Source: Apium graveolens
Taxonomy: Eukaryota > Streptophyta > Magnoliopsida > Apiales > Apiaceae
Assembly (NCBI RefSeq): GCF_009905375.1
Contig: NC_133648.1
Coordinates: forward strand, 30,122,438-30,186,437
DNA: 64,000 nucleotides
Direction of reading: 5' to 3'
Shown here: positions 1 to 10,746 of the stretch, one piece after another
How the letters are laid out: the number at the start of each line of letters is the position of its first letter
Numbering within the stretch: the stretch's first letter is position 1
Made by a program: the position numbers and the translations under genes
The notes under the pieces: model-generated
Seen by the model: the letters and a program-made list of their open reading frames with translations, nothing else
The model's database searches: none
Told to the model about the DNA's origin: nothing

Positions 1-226
1 CAGAAATAATTGAAGAACTTCAAGTGCTGGTAAATCTCAAGGACCTCATTAGAAAAAGAACCGGGCTATGAAAAATTCACCTAATGTCTGTAATGTTTGA
101 ACTGATGTAATTACTAAATGTATAAAAGTTTATATTTGTCAATCTGTTATTTTTATGTATTTGATTTTAGCATGGGGTTAGTCTTGCTATCAGGCATAAA
201 TTTGTGATAAGCAACCTTCTCACAAA
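1..226 (+). pseudogene. 3' end of element A internal region (env-like ORF tail)
   Basis: A 22-codon open frame from position 3 ends in TGA at 69-71. It is followed by about 150 bp of noncoding DNA leading to a polypurine tract and an LTR. The LTR at 238 is of the same family as the 5' LTR of element C (40222), so this is read as the very end of the long 3' ORF of an element whose body lies left of the window. No domain can be recognised in so short a piece; the assignment rests on position only. Confidence 0.5.
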
Positions 227-237
227 TTGGGGGAGAT
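227..237 (+). promoter_or_regulatory. Polypurine tract of element A
   Basis: TTGGGGGAGAT lies directly before the LTR start TGTTGTGC. The GGGGGAGA core is the plus-strand primer sequence typical of Sirevirus-lineage copia elements. The same motif precedes the 3' LTRs of E and D, with a C-run variant in B. Confidence 0.85.
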
Positions 238-1532
238 TGTTGTGCAAGACATGCCTGTATAATAACAAGACTAAGTCACATTGACAACTCTAGATTAAGT
301 TGTATGATAGTCTAAATATGTATTCTGTATTATATTTATTGAGTTTGTAAAATGGTTAGAAGTTTAGACTGGGGGATTTTTATATGAACAGATTCAAGCT
401 AAGGAATAAAGTCTGGAAGAAGATTAAGCCATGATCATGCCACAGAGAAAAATGTAGAAGTTTGGAGTTGAATAAAGGTGTTCTATGAAAAAAAATCAAG
501 AATATATATCGACAAGTCACAGATCAAGTTATATTGAGAAGTCATTCGAGAAGTCGAGAATGACTTGTAGAGAAGTCCACAATGACTTATAAAGAAGTCT
601 TAGAGATATCGACAAGTCAGATGAAGATGTAGATAATTGGAGATATCGACAAGATATTTCTGCATGTAGAGAACTCAGATATATCAACAAGTCAAATGAA
701 GATATGAAGAATTGAAGATATCGACAAGTCAATTTCTCATATAGAGATCTCAGAGATATCGATAAGTCAAAATGTGTATATAGAGATCTCAGAGATATCG
801 ACAAGTCATTTCTACATGGAGAGATCTCAGACATATCGACAAGTCATTTCACATGGCAAGGATCTAACGACCTCGACAAGTCAAGTATACCTATAAAGAA
901 CTCAGAGATCTCTATAAGACATTATACTTATCGAGATGTCACTTCTCTATAAAACAAACTGTAGATCTCGACATACTTCCCAAATTCAGAATGCATACAA
1001 GTTCAAGATTCAAGATTATCAGTCAACAAACAATCTATTCACTAGATTGAAAAGTCTATAAAGTAGCTAGAAGAATACAAGATCAAGGGTCAAGATTAAC
1101 TGGACAAAAGGTGGTAACAGACCTGCAAGATTTTGCACAGATTTGTTAAGCTAGAAATGGAAATAGGAAAAGGTTGCTTTGGAAAGTAGTTTAGTATATT
1201 TTAGTGCAAGTCTTGTAAACCCGTGATGCTAGTCTATAAAGCATGCACGGGTCCTTAGTTCACAAGTAACAAACAGATCTAGATTTTCTTGTATTATTTC
1301 AAGATAGAAGATAAGCTCTTATTTTCTTAAGAACACATAATTTGTTGCAAGACAAACTTAATTAATACAAATTAAGTGAGTTTTGAAAATATTGTGCTTG
1401 TTGATTAATTTTTTTAAATATATTATCTCTACAATATCTTAATTGCTTTGTTCACCTACAATCCAAACAATGTTAAAAAGGCTAAAAATCCAAGAAACGG
1501 ATTCACCCCTGCTTTGCATTCAATATTTAACA
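238..1532 (+). mobile_element. 3' LTR of element A (Sirevirus, same family as element C)
   Basis: It begins TGTTGTGCAAGACATGCC and ends TTTAACA, giving the TG...CA termini of an LTR of about 1.3 kb. It is clearly homologous to 40222-41547, the 5' LTR of element C: same opening, same motif array, same trailing region with a run of C residues. A TATA-like CTATAAAG lies near 1231. The U3 part holds the tandem array of TATCGACAAGTC motifs. The flank just right of the LTR is ctctc, which should also occur left of element A, outside this window, if it is a target duplication. Confidence 0.85.
505..885 (+). repeat. Array of TATCGACAAGTC motifs in the U3 of LTR A
   Basis: About nine copies of (A/T)TATCGACAAGTCA or close variants, spaced roughly 35-60 bp apart and alternating with AGAGATCTCAGA or AGAACTCAGA segments. 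Inverted forms (CTTATCGAGATGTC) follow near 930. The array lies upstream of the LTR TATA box, where an enhancer would be expected. Matching arrays occur in the LTR of C and in C's pol/3'-ORF spacer. A minus-strand open frame across it is only a by-product of the repeats. Confidence 0.85.
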
Positions 1533-1768
1533 CTCTCATTTCTTTACATTTCGGAAATAGTGTCCGACGCGTATTTTAAGTTACATATAAAGTATTATTC
1601 CGTAACTTAATTTTACAATTTTTTTCTAAATAACAACTTAATGGTTAAATTTTTATTTAGAAAATAAAATTATAAAAATAAGTTACGAAACTATACTTTA
1701 TACGTCCCTCAAAATACGTGTCGGACACTCTTTCCGAAATGTAAAAATTGAGAGGGACGGTGGGAGTA
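1533..1768. mobile_element. Stowaway-like MITE cut by element A
   Basis: The segments ACATTTCGGAAATAGTGTCC (near 1545) and GGACACTCTTTCCGAAATGT (near 1724) are inverted copies about 180 bp apart. The right end runs on through GAGAGGGACGGTGGGAGTA, which matches Stowaway-type TACTCCC...GTCCCTCTC ends with a TA target. The left end lacks the CTCCC part and begins CTCATTTCTTTACATTTCGG right at the LTR boundary, so element A appears to have inserted within the left terminal repeat. Confidence 0.65.
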
Positions 1769-1799
1769 TATATTATCGTCGTGATTTATATGTAAGAGT

Positions 1800-2545
1800 T
1801 AGGGCTGAGCAAAAAACCGAAATAAAACCGAAACCGGTAAAAACCGATGAAACCCGATTGTTCGGTTCCGATTTTAACATAAAACCGAACCGAAAAAACC
1901 CGAACCGATCCGAAAAATTAAAATCAATAAATTAATAATAAATTATATATGTTAACAACTAATTACTCTATAAATCATATTCAGTTTTTGAGTGTAAAGT
2001 CACAAAATAAAGGTTTAACTCTAATTTAAATCCTTAAATTACATGTCATATACAGAAGAAACTTCTTATGTTCTTGGCTAAACAGAGAAATTTCGAGATA
2101 ATATCCACAATATGCATTTCCTTCGGTAAGTTGTTTACATTTATATCTGTATCTAAATAGTTATGAAAAGTAAATATTAGGGAAAAAAGACACTGCCTCA
2201 TTCGAGAGAGAAGGGCAACATCAATTGATGATGTTAAAACACACCAGGCGTAAATTTTTTGTTACAGTTTTGCTTTGCAAATTTTATGTTTACAAATTCA
2301 GCTTTCTAAACTTGCATAGTAAAGTTTTTTATTTGGGTTTTTTCTATCAAATTTATAATATATTTTTTGTTTTTAATTTCATGCGGTTTTATAACCGAAA
2401 TCGAACCGATAAAAACCGAACTTTTTAAAACGGAAACCGATCCGATGGATCGGTTGCGGTTGCGGTTTTCGATTTTAATAACCGAGAACTTGCGGTTCTG
2501 GTTCCGGTTTTATCTAAAAACCGAACCGAGGTTTACTCTACTCTA
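1800..2545. mobile_element. Non-autonomous hAT-type element with 8-bp TSD
   Basis: The 8-bp sequence gtaagagt is repeated exactly at 1792-1799 and 2546-2553. Between the copies, the ends TAGGGCTGAGCA and, in reverse complement, TAGAGTAGAGTA form imperfect terminal inverted repeats (8 of 12 positions match). Both subterminal regions are packed with AACCGAACCG-type repeats in opposite orientation, as expected for transposase-binding subterminal repeats. An 8-bp duplication indicates the hAT superfamily. No transposase is encoded; the 67-codon open frame at 2225-2428 runs into the terminal repeat and is not credible. Confidence 0.75.
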
Positions 2546-2553
2546 GTAAGAGT

Positions 2554-3690
2554 ATATGATGTTGTATGGGTAACATATAATATATTTTTATTTGAATAAT
2601 TAATCATTATATATAATCTTATATCATATACATACCAAAAATTGTTGTCTTATATTGGTGATTTTGATCGAAAATTACTTGAATAAAATATTGTATCTAT
2701 ATTGAACAAATACATATTATATATTTTATTTTCCGTATAAGTGATGATCATTAGATATTATAAATTTAACTTTTTTTCTTATAATTGTATACATGATCAT
2801 TAGATTTTATTAACCATTTCTTATATGTAATCGTAAATTTTAATATAACGTTTACTTAAAAAAAATATAGCATCTTTAATTAAATACATGTTATATGTTA
2901 GCTCATTTATTCTTTTCATAAAATGGTTATTTTATATGTAAAATATCGATTATTATTATTATTCAAGTAGTAACTTAATTTTTTTAAAAATATATAGGTA
3001 ACTAAATCAGCAAATATAAAAAGAAAAATATGATTAAAAATGTTATTTTATAACTAACGCGACAAATATCTATCGAGTGTATGATTATTAACAAAAACAT
3101 ATTGCCATAGTGATATTGTACATCTTATTGGGGTTCAATTCCCATCAAATCTCTCATTTCACGAGAATAAAAAATCTCACAAATATTATGTTAATTTTTT
3201 TATATTATATATAGAAGAAAGTTTCAAATTTGTAAATTTTAAGTTAAAAATGTATAATTTTCAGTCAAACTCGAGTAGGTTCAGACTTTTGAAAATATAA
3301 GTATACAATACATAAGAAATAAGCCCCCTTCTCTCCACCTGTTATTTTGGTATTTTGTTGCCTTTCAAATTTATAATACAAACTTAAAGGCCTAAAGGCA
3401 CCACCTCGTCATAAAATCTTTTGTTTCACTTGGCAAAAAAAACCTTAAATACCTTCTTTTTGTATAATCAATGTAAAAGTTTTGGTTCTTAAAGATTCCG
3501 ATAGAAAATAATACAAAAATATATTCCATTTGTCCGAATTTAAAAATCTATAGAACAGAACATGCATTGAAAATATATTGTATTTTGAATAAATTAACAG
3601 AACATGCCTTGAAGATTTACTTGATGAACGTACGAGTAACATTTACCTTGCAAGTTGCAATAGATGTAAATAGTATTTATATGCTCCAGT
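2554..3690. other. AT-rich intergenic DNA
   Basis: No coding signal or recognisable repeat is seen. The right part, from about 3650, is likely downstream flank and 3' UTR of the CWC15 gene transcribed leftwards. The short minus-strand open frame at 3445-3642 has no recognisable features. Confidence 0.5.
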
Positions 3691-3805
3691 AATAAACAAA
3701 AGCACAAAACACAGGAAGCTTGTCAAAAGCATGATACAATTTCATTGTTAATTCATAAAAGAAACATCAAACATAATTCAGAATCGTCTTCGAACCAAAG
3801 ACCCA

Positions 3806-6800
3806 CTACTTCATGTATTTCTGGAGAAATTTGCGATGGAAGTCACTCCTAATAGTGTCATTGATGAAGCGCTTGGGTGTCTTGGTCTCGCCACGAGTCT
3901 GGTTCTTAAAAACCACATCATCATCCCACCTAAACAAAATGTAATACTTCATAAATATTTGAACTTAACAGGAAGACCATCAATTTAATAATAGAAAAAT
4001 ATAAGTTGGATATGCGGGAATCTAACCTTCGTTTCACATTGAACGAGGTTGCGTTATTCAGCAGAGGATTTCCGCGTATTAATTCCGCTTCTTTGACTTT
4101 AAGCTGCTCTTCTTGTTCTTGGCGCTCCTAGAGATGGTAAAAAGCGTCAATAATCATAGTCAAAAAACAAACTGTCAAGGATGCACCTTAACATGACTGT
4201 AAAACATCTAACTACTTTATTTGAAGTAATATATACACTGAACTGGATTGTCATTTGGCAGAGCACAGGCTCTGAAAACTGTAAAGTTACCGGAACTCAA
4301 AGTGTGACTTGCATTAAAAATGGTTTCTTTATGATGGAAAATGCAATAAAACAGAAGTCAAAAGGGAAGCATGACATTTTTCAATTGTATATTCCTTGAT
4401 CTTCGGGGTAAATATTTTACACTTGGGGAAGAAAAGGGAGATGGGGCACGGATGTGAAAACTGTAAAGTTACCGGAACTCAAAGTGTGACTTGCATTAAA
4501 AATGGTTTCTTTATGATGGAAAATGCAATAAAACAGAAGTCAAAAGGGAAGCATGACATTTTTCAATTGTATATTCCTTGATCTTCGGGGTAAATATTTT
4601 ATACTTGGGGAAGAAAAGGGAGATGGGGCACAGATGTGAAAATAAGAAGGAACTTTGATACACATTATCATACGGTTTAATTACATACATATTACATGTG
4701 GGGTCTAGTTGACTAGATGGTTATTTAATTTATTTATTAGCCCCCGGACCTTTAGACTATATTCCCAAGTCTTCTATTCTCTATGTCTCTATGCAAGCAT
4801 GTAACCCACATTATTGTAGCCTCGTTTACGGGCTGCTCTTTATGTGGTTGGAAAACCCTGAAGGTACTGATTCTTCTGCGGCTGAATCACTGAGGATCTA
4901 TATTATCATTGATTTTATTCTATACATCTTTCTCGAATTATGTCCTATATCAAAGCACAAACTTACTAATCCTCAAGTTATAAAAGTTCAGAAAATAGAA
5001 CTTAGCTTTAGGATGAAGCACAACTTATGCAGTTATTCATCGCTAAACAATAAAACAAAACCTGCTAAATTAGTTATTCTTGACTTGATGAGGTAAAAAA
5101 TACTCACTTTCCGTAGTTTATCCTCTGCCCTTTCCTTCTTAATCTGTTCAAGCTCCGCCAAAAGAGCTTCTGTATCATCCTCGTCATCATCATCGTCGTC
5201 ACTGAACACAAAATACAACATACATTAGCCAATTTTCACAAATCATAATGCTGAATAGAGAGTAAAGACATTTAAGGAAGTAGCTAATACTGAATGTAAT
5301 CAGAAACTACGGGGAATATAATACACTAGACTCGAAACAAGTAAAAATAAGAGAGCACGAGATAACAGAATAAAGCAAATGGAAGAAGACTCAACTACTG
5401 GCAATCTGAATAGAGCGAGTGGCACACACAGAGGCTGGGGTATGATGATAGTGGAGAACACCAGTTACAAAAAACATAAGGTAATTAAAGAGTCAAACAT
5501 GCCTATTTGCAGCAAAATTGAGTCTGTCAAGTCACCGGAATTAACCGGATAAGATATAATTATATAAATACTCCCTCTATCTCAAAATACATGTCTACTT
5601 ATATGAGAAAATTTTGTTTCAATTTAGTTGTCCCCTTCAACTTTCAATGTAAATTTATATTTTCAAAGTCAACTCTACATCACATATCTCTTATTTATAT
5701 TTTCAAGATTAACCTCATTCCACATATTATAGTCATTTAATGCAATTAATTTATCAACATTCACTTTTCTTAATATGTGTGATTTTTTAAAAGTGGACAT
5801 GTAATTTGAAACAGAGGGAGTATTGTCAGGAAAAAACTATATATCACGCAATCATATCATATTATTTAATTTTTTTGCTAAGTAGAGGCAATTGCATAAT
5901 TAACATGACTATACACATAAGTTTCAGCTAACAAAATAACTACAAAAATATTGCTGGTGACTGACCTTTCATCATCACTTTTAATTTCCGTATCATCATC
6001 AGCGTCTGCACTCCGTGGAACTATACGGTCTTCAATCTCTCTTTTGGATCCTGTAATAACTTGAATGATTAGTATAAAGACCCGTCTTTATGATTGTGCT
6101 TGCATGTGTGTGCATAGGACTATCAATACTAGCATTTGTCGTGCAGAACAAGAAAAAAAACACATATTTAAATGTCTGGTAGAATCACCTTCCAGAAGCA
6201 GATGCCCTCCCTTCCTACGATCTTTATCCTCTGCAACCATATTCACTTTCGTAAGTTATAAAAAAAAGGCAACATGGCACCAAACAAGCCTGAAAAGGTA
6301 TACTGGTCAAATAATAATATACCTCTAGACGAAAAATGTCGTCGCTCACGCTCCTCCAACTCGTCACGGAGATTCCTCTTCTGAAGCTCCTCCTGAGTGT
6401 CTTGCCCTTCCTTTCTGTATTTATCCATATCAGTATCACAATGTAATTTATAGACTTGTACGTTAATAAACTTATGGTACACTTTAGAGTTTATAATACG
6501 ATAATAGAGTTATGTATGGAATTACTTATTAACTTGGATTTCTCATGATAATCACCAAATCATGTGCTCAATACTTTGAGAAGTTCCTAAATCTTTCACT
6601 ACTACTGTAATATAGTGAGCTACTACTGATTAAAATAAGATGCTCTGCATGATTACACACAGGCTTGTCCAATACATGTTCCTAACAACCTTTTAGGTTT
6701 TTTTATTGAACATTTAGGTATCTTCTTCATCCAACTATACCATGCATCTTTGGTAGGACATAATAAAACTGATTCAACAAAATGGTGAATCAAGCCCCCC

Positions 6801-7511
6801 CCCCCAATAGCATGTGCACACTCCTCATCCACATCCTACGAATATACAAGTTTGGAACTTGAAACACTGCCTTAGAAACTAATTTGGGGACAATGAAGAA
6901 CAAGTTTTAAAGTGCTAACAAATATATTGCAATTAATGCATAGATGTGTCTGTAAATGGCACCAATCTGAGTTTGCAGGAATGAGAGAGTAGAGACTCTT
7001 ACTTCGCAATAATAGTATTCAAGAAAAACCTAAAATTCTTATCAGCATGGGTAAGAGAGTTTGAGAAGAAAGGGGTGTTCATGTGTCATGTAATAACAGT
7101 CCACACAATGATTATAAAATCAACCTCAACATTTTTAACAAGTCTTCTCCTATTCTCCTATCATACCATTATTTACTAATAAGCTATGTTCTTCATTGTC
7201 TCCTGGGAACAGAATAAAATTACATACATCGATTTGATTAAATCCAATAACGACCATAAACCCCGCAATTTTTCATAATATAAGTGTACAACAGTGCAAC
7301 ACAATGCAATCTTCCAAAAAATGTAAATAACAGCACATAGAAACTTTAAAAAACATGGGAGCAATAAAATGACAACTGACCTGGGCTTAAGTGTTGTGTG
7401 AGAAGCAATGTCTCTTGAAGAGTACTTCTGAGAAGGGCCAAAAATCCGAGTCCCACCTTGTTCATTCCCACCTTTAGCAGGTGCCCAGGTTGGTCGAGCT
7501 GCAGTCGTCAT
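3806..7511 (-). CDS. CWC15: CWC15 homologue, spliceosome-associated protein (7 coding exons)
   Basis: The coding exons, in order of translation, are 7511-7381, 6414-6323, 6230-6189, 6050-5966, 5201-5108, 4127-4027 and 3929-3806. All junctions are GT-AG, and the exons total 669 nt, giving 222 residues plus TAG. The start gives [15 protein letters not shown], the hallmark N-terminus of the Cwc15/AD002 family. A second conserved block ([10 protein letters not shown], then LEERERRH) opens exon 2. An acidic Asp/Glu tract lies around residues 110-125, a Glu/Lys/Arg-rich probable helix at about 125-165, and the conserved end [13 protein letters not shown] closes the protein. Cwc15 is a nuclear component associated with the Prp19/CDC5L (NTC) complex of the active spliceosome. 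The length is close to that of other plant members. This is the only intact host gene in the window. Its introns carry a MITE and a tandem duplication but the frame is unbroken. Confidence 0.95.
4274..4637. repeat. 182-bp tandem duplication inside CWC15 intron 5
   Basis: Two nearly identical adjacent copies (offset 182 bp) begin TGAAAACTGTAAAG at 4273 and 4455; a third partial start, GATGTGAAAA, follows at 4634. The only differences I noticed are in the last part of each unit, for example gcacggatg against gcacagatg. Both copies show the same short open frame, which is a consequence of the duplication, not a gene. The near identity implies a recent event. Confidence 0.9.
5570..5822. mobile_element. 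Stowaway MITE in CWC15 intron 4
   Basis: The left end TACTCCCTCTATCTCAAAAT and the right end, in reverse complement TACTCCCTCTGTTTCAAATT, are inverted repeats flanked by TA. The length is 253 bp, internally AT-rich and noncoding. CTCCCTC ends with a TA target are diagnostic of Stowaway (Tc1/mariner-derived) MITEs. It lies between coding exons 4 and 5, away from splice sites. Confidence 0.9.
6795..6805 (+). repeat. Run of 11 C residues in CWC15 intron 1
   Basis: A homopolymer of 11 C bases lies within the first coding intron (6415-7380). It is listed because such runs are prone to length error in assemblies; nothing functional is implied. Confidence 0.8.
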
Positions 7512-7531
7512 CTTCCTCTCCTTTACTCAAA

Positions 7532-8017
7532 CTGTCCAATACATACTCAAATCAATTAGAACACAAGCCCCAAAAACAGCAAAAACAAAAAACACGAAAT
7601 ATAATCAAACAATCTAAAACCGACAATTAGTTGACAATATAAACAATCCAAAATTTATAAAACCGCTGAATAATACGCAAAATTAACACCACAGAGGCAC
7701 AAACCAATCGAAAAGTTAAGAGGAACAGCTAATTCATGGAATTCTACAGACAATCCGAAACAAGACAAAATCAACTACGATAGACGACTAATTGATACAT
7801 ACAAATCAGACAATTGTGTTATAAACCCTAAATCAATCGATCAAACGAGCTAACACCAACAACAAATTCATATATAAACATAAATATGTCTGTAAGTACA
7901 TGATCCAGATGAATTGAAGAGAAATTAAGAGGAGAAGTGAAAAGGGGGCTTACAAGAAATAATCATGAATTGATATATACAAAACAGTATACAATTGTTA
8001 TGATTAAGTAATAGTAC
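7532..8017 (-). other. Probable 5' UTR intron of CWC15
   Basis: On the minus strand CCCCAAG|GTACTATT (donor at 8017) and GGACAG|TTTGAG (acceptor at 7532) are well-formed splice signals about 20 bp upstream of the ATG. The interval is AT-rich and noncoding. An intron directly before the start codon is common in plant housekeeping genes. No transcript data are available to confirm it. Confidence 0.55.
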
Positions 8018-8160
8018 CTTGGGGAACGAACGATTGAATATAGTTTGATTGATCCTTGAATTTCAATACGAATCTCAGAGATTATTTTTGTACTCGCAAG
8101 ACCTAGGGTTTCGTCTTTTGCTTCGTATTGGCCGTTGATATCCCCTTATAATAACAACAT
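8018..8160 (-). promoter_or_regulatory. CWC15 first exon/promoter region with telo-box
   Basis: On the minus strand, AAACCCTA (8104-8111) sits in a pyrimidine-bearing leader typical of plant transcription starts. Telo-boxes (AAACCCTA) are common near start sites of plant translation and RNA-processing genes. The transcription start is placed here only approximately. Confidence 0.5.
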
Positions 8161-8750
8161 AATAAAATAAATGCCGTCTCCGCTGCCAAAATAGGTCCTA
8201 TTTCGAAAGTTAGAACCCAAATTTATAACCGGTTTTCTTATCGTGAGCCTATGTAATCGCCAAAATTTAGTTTTAGATTAATTTAATTGATGGAATTAGC
8301 GCGGATGCATGCAGGGATTTATCACTATTATAAAAAATAAATCAATCAAATTGATTAAAAATTATAAATTCTCTCGTTTATCATGTGCCCATTGGCACAT
8401 AATAAAAAATCCGATTTATAAAACTGGATCTCGTTTTATATTCGGATCACAGAATTTGATAATTACTCAAATACTTAATTTAAACTAATTTGAAATATTG
8501 ATTCGATCATTACTTGCAACCAGTTACAAATTGAATAATAAATTATTGAATAATTCAATTATTTAAGAATTTATCTTCTGTTATTCGATTCTCGCGCATC
8601 CCGATAATTTTGAGACATATTTATCAAAAAAGATAAATTAAATATGACTTGAGTTACGAAATCTATTTTATATCTGATTGAACTTAAGTTTAGTTAATGT
8701 TATGGGAAATCAAACGAGGAAATTGTAAGCAACAGATATCTCAATGAAGC
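8161..8750. other. AT-rich intergenic stretch
   Basis: No open frame or repeat is recognised between the CWC15 promoter and the LINE-like relic. Confidence 0.5.
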
Positions 8751-8754
8751 AAGT

Positions 8755-9310
8755 GTGAACATACGAATGATACAGTGGGTATTCCTCCAGTTAGGATGCT
8801 TTAATTTTACAATCGATTGGGGCAAATTTTACAGATTTGATCCGTATGTAAATGGTGTGGCTCTGAAGAAAAAATCTATTACTCATTTGTTCAATAAGTG
8901 TGAATTGGCAACTTGGGGTATGAGTCACTTAGCTATAACTTGGAAAATTGATATTGCATCTTGTGATCATTTTTCTTTGTCCTGATTTTTTAAACTGATT
9001 CTTAAGGTACATTGTCTAAATCTTTGAAGGGTAACCGTTGCTTCAGTTATTTGGTCGATATGGTTAGCGAGAAATCAAAATACATTTAAAGGCATTAAAA
9101 TTAATAAAAATGTCTTGGTTTATTTAATAGATTTAAGGTCCTTTAAATAGTTGAAAGCTGAGAATCTTGTTGTGCATAATTTTCTAAAATTTGGTCCTTA
9201 GCTCTGAGAGGTTGTGTGCTTCTGAGCAACCATTTTAAATCCAAAGATTTTTTTATGCGACTGTTAGTTACATTGGACATTACTTTTATAGTGGACGGTT
9301 TGATAAAAAA
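8755..9310 (+). pseudogene. Possible LINE (L1-type) C-terminal relic
   Basis: One frame (8755-8985) reads SITHLFNKCELATWGMSHLA; a second frame from about 9041 reads VIWSIWLARNQNTFKG, followed by stops. The pairing of a THLF...CE...W stretch with a downstream W-x-IWLARN motif resembles the zf-RVT region at the C-terminus of plant L1 reverse transcriptases. The piece is short, has several stops and frameshifts, and shows no catalytic RT motif. It could be a chance match; I rate it as a weak call. Confidence 0.4.
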
Positions 9311-9657
9311 ATCTACCAACAGAGTCATGCATGTTGGTATTAAAGGAACAATTAAAGATTAAAAAAGGTTTTCCACTTTTTTATTTTTCTGGTCCTGTGG
9401 TTGCAACTAGTGCCTTTGAGATAACATCTATATTCTTTCTGTTTTTTTATACGACGTTTCAGGTTTTCTTTCTTGTTTACAAATGTATAATATTTACCAC
9501 TATTGCCATATTTACTGCTTATACTATTTTCAATAAACCTAGAAAAGTGAAAAGTCTAGTTGATTTATTCCTATTACTAACCCGTAGTCTTTATATAAGA
9601 CTATAGTAGAGGAGAATTATACATACATATATATACATTTTTATTTATAAAAATTCC

Positions 9658-9744
9658 ATGAGTGCAAGGAGGAATAACAGTGATGGAGAAGAGAATGAAT
9701 GTCCATTGAAGTTAAAGAAAAATTCTACAATTAAAGTTATTTGT
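9658..9744 (+). pseudogene. 5' part of a possible host ORF split by element E
   Basis: ATG at 9658 opens 29 codons (MSARRNNSDGEENECPLKLK...) that run without a stop to the exact insertion point of E. E is flanked by tttgt (9740-9744) and ttcgt (36303-36307). On the far side, the frame at 36308 is in phase and stays open to the PIF MITE at 36543, including a DLNKLPKEES segment. No protein family is recognised. The evidence for a real gene is continuity of the frame across a transposon insertion, which is suggestive, not conclusive. Confidence 0.35.
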
Positions 9745-10439
9745 TGTTAGATATATTTGATAATGTCATGTCTAATATGATTTGTGTTTAGTTTTCAGAT
9801 CTTACTTAAACAGGACAAATCAGTAGTTAACCGGATATCAGTACTTATACTGAAAATAAAACTTAAGTTATCAGTACTTAAGGTTCAGGAGATATTTATC
9901 AGGAGATAATATCAGGACTTAAAGGAAACTTTCAGATAAGGAAGGCGGCTGATTGAAAGAAATGAAGATCAAGACAAACGCAAGAAGAGATATGCATGAA
10001 GAAGAAATTCTATGAAGAATAGAATACTTGGAAGAAAAGATAACTGGTTGTTATTCCCAGTGAACTAACAATGAGATTTACAGAAGGTGAGTTGAATGTA
10101 AATCTCAAAACTTTTTCAAGTTTTGAGCAGTTTCTGGGCTATTGTGTTTTGATGAACAAGTGTTAGTGAATTGCTTTCAGCTAATGCAGACAGATATATA
10201 TTCAAACACAAATGTAAAGAACACAACAGACTTAAAAACTTTTCTGGTGGAATTGTTGTTCCACCAGAGATGTGTTATTTCGGAAAATCTGTGATTCAAA
10301 TAATTAAATCACAATTGCGTCCTAGTACAAACTAGATGATTTTTCTAAAGAAAAGAAGATCAAGACAAACGCAAGAAGAGATATGCATGAAGAAGGAATT
10401 CTATGAAGAATAGAATACTTGGAAGAAAAGATAACTGGT
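9745..10439 (+). mobile_element. Left LTR of element E, first part (interrupted by B)
   Basis: It matches the right LTR (35705-36010) from its TG start through the AACTGGT target of B. It includes a 391-bp duplication whose second copy is the true junction with B. TATCAGTACTTA-type motifs lie at 9836-9923. Confidence 0.85.
9836..9923 (+). repeat. Family E motif cluster in the LTR
   Basis: TATCAGTACTTA occurs at 9836-9847 and 9869-9880, with TATCAGGA and TATCAGGACTTA variants to 9923. Related AGTTCTGATA or its reverse complement recurs in E's pol linker, spacer and 3' ORF. This is E's counterpart of the motif arrays of families A/C, B and D. Confidence 0.6.
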
Positions 10440-10746
10440 TGTTATTCCCAGTGAACTAACAATGAGATTTACAGAAGGTGGGTTGAATGTAAATCTCAAA
10501 ACTTTTTCAAGTTTTGAGCAGTTTCTGGGCTATTGTGTTTTGATGAACAAGTGTGTGTGAATTGCTTTCAGCTAATGCAGACAGATATATATTCAAACAC
10601 AAATATAAAGAACACAACAGACTTAAAAACTTTTCTGGTGGATTTGTTGTTCCACCAGAGATGTGTTATTTCAGAAAATCTGTGATTCAAATAATTAAAT
10701 CACAGCTGCGTCCTAGTACAAACTAGATGATTTTCTCTCTGGATTT
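9964..10746 (+). repeat. 391-bp duplication across the E/B junction
   Basis: A segment made of about 85 bp of E's LTR plus the first 300 bp of B's LTR occurs at 9964-10347 and again from 10355, offset 391 bp. The first copy ends in a fused junction (TTTTTCTAAA then GAAAAGAAGATC). The two copies differ at about eight positions over 300 bp. The second copy is continuous with the full LTR of B. Confidence 0.85.

Noticed and set aside
529..834. 101-codon minus-strand open frame with repeated Ser-Ile-Ser-Leu-Arg units
   Set aside because: It lies wholly in the LTR A motif array; the protein repeats only mirror the DNA repeats.
505..905. Regularly spaced short repeats resembling a CRISPR array
   Set aside because: Units are degenerate, spacing varies, the context is a plant LTR, and no cas genes are present.
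4181..4581. Two open frames encoding identical 43-residue stretches
   Set aside because: They are copies of a noncoding tandem duplication inside a CWC15 intron on the opposite strand.
6224..6482. Two overlapping minus-strand ORFs as separate genes
   Set aside because: They contain CWC15 exon 2 plus intron read-through; the spliced model explains them.
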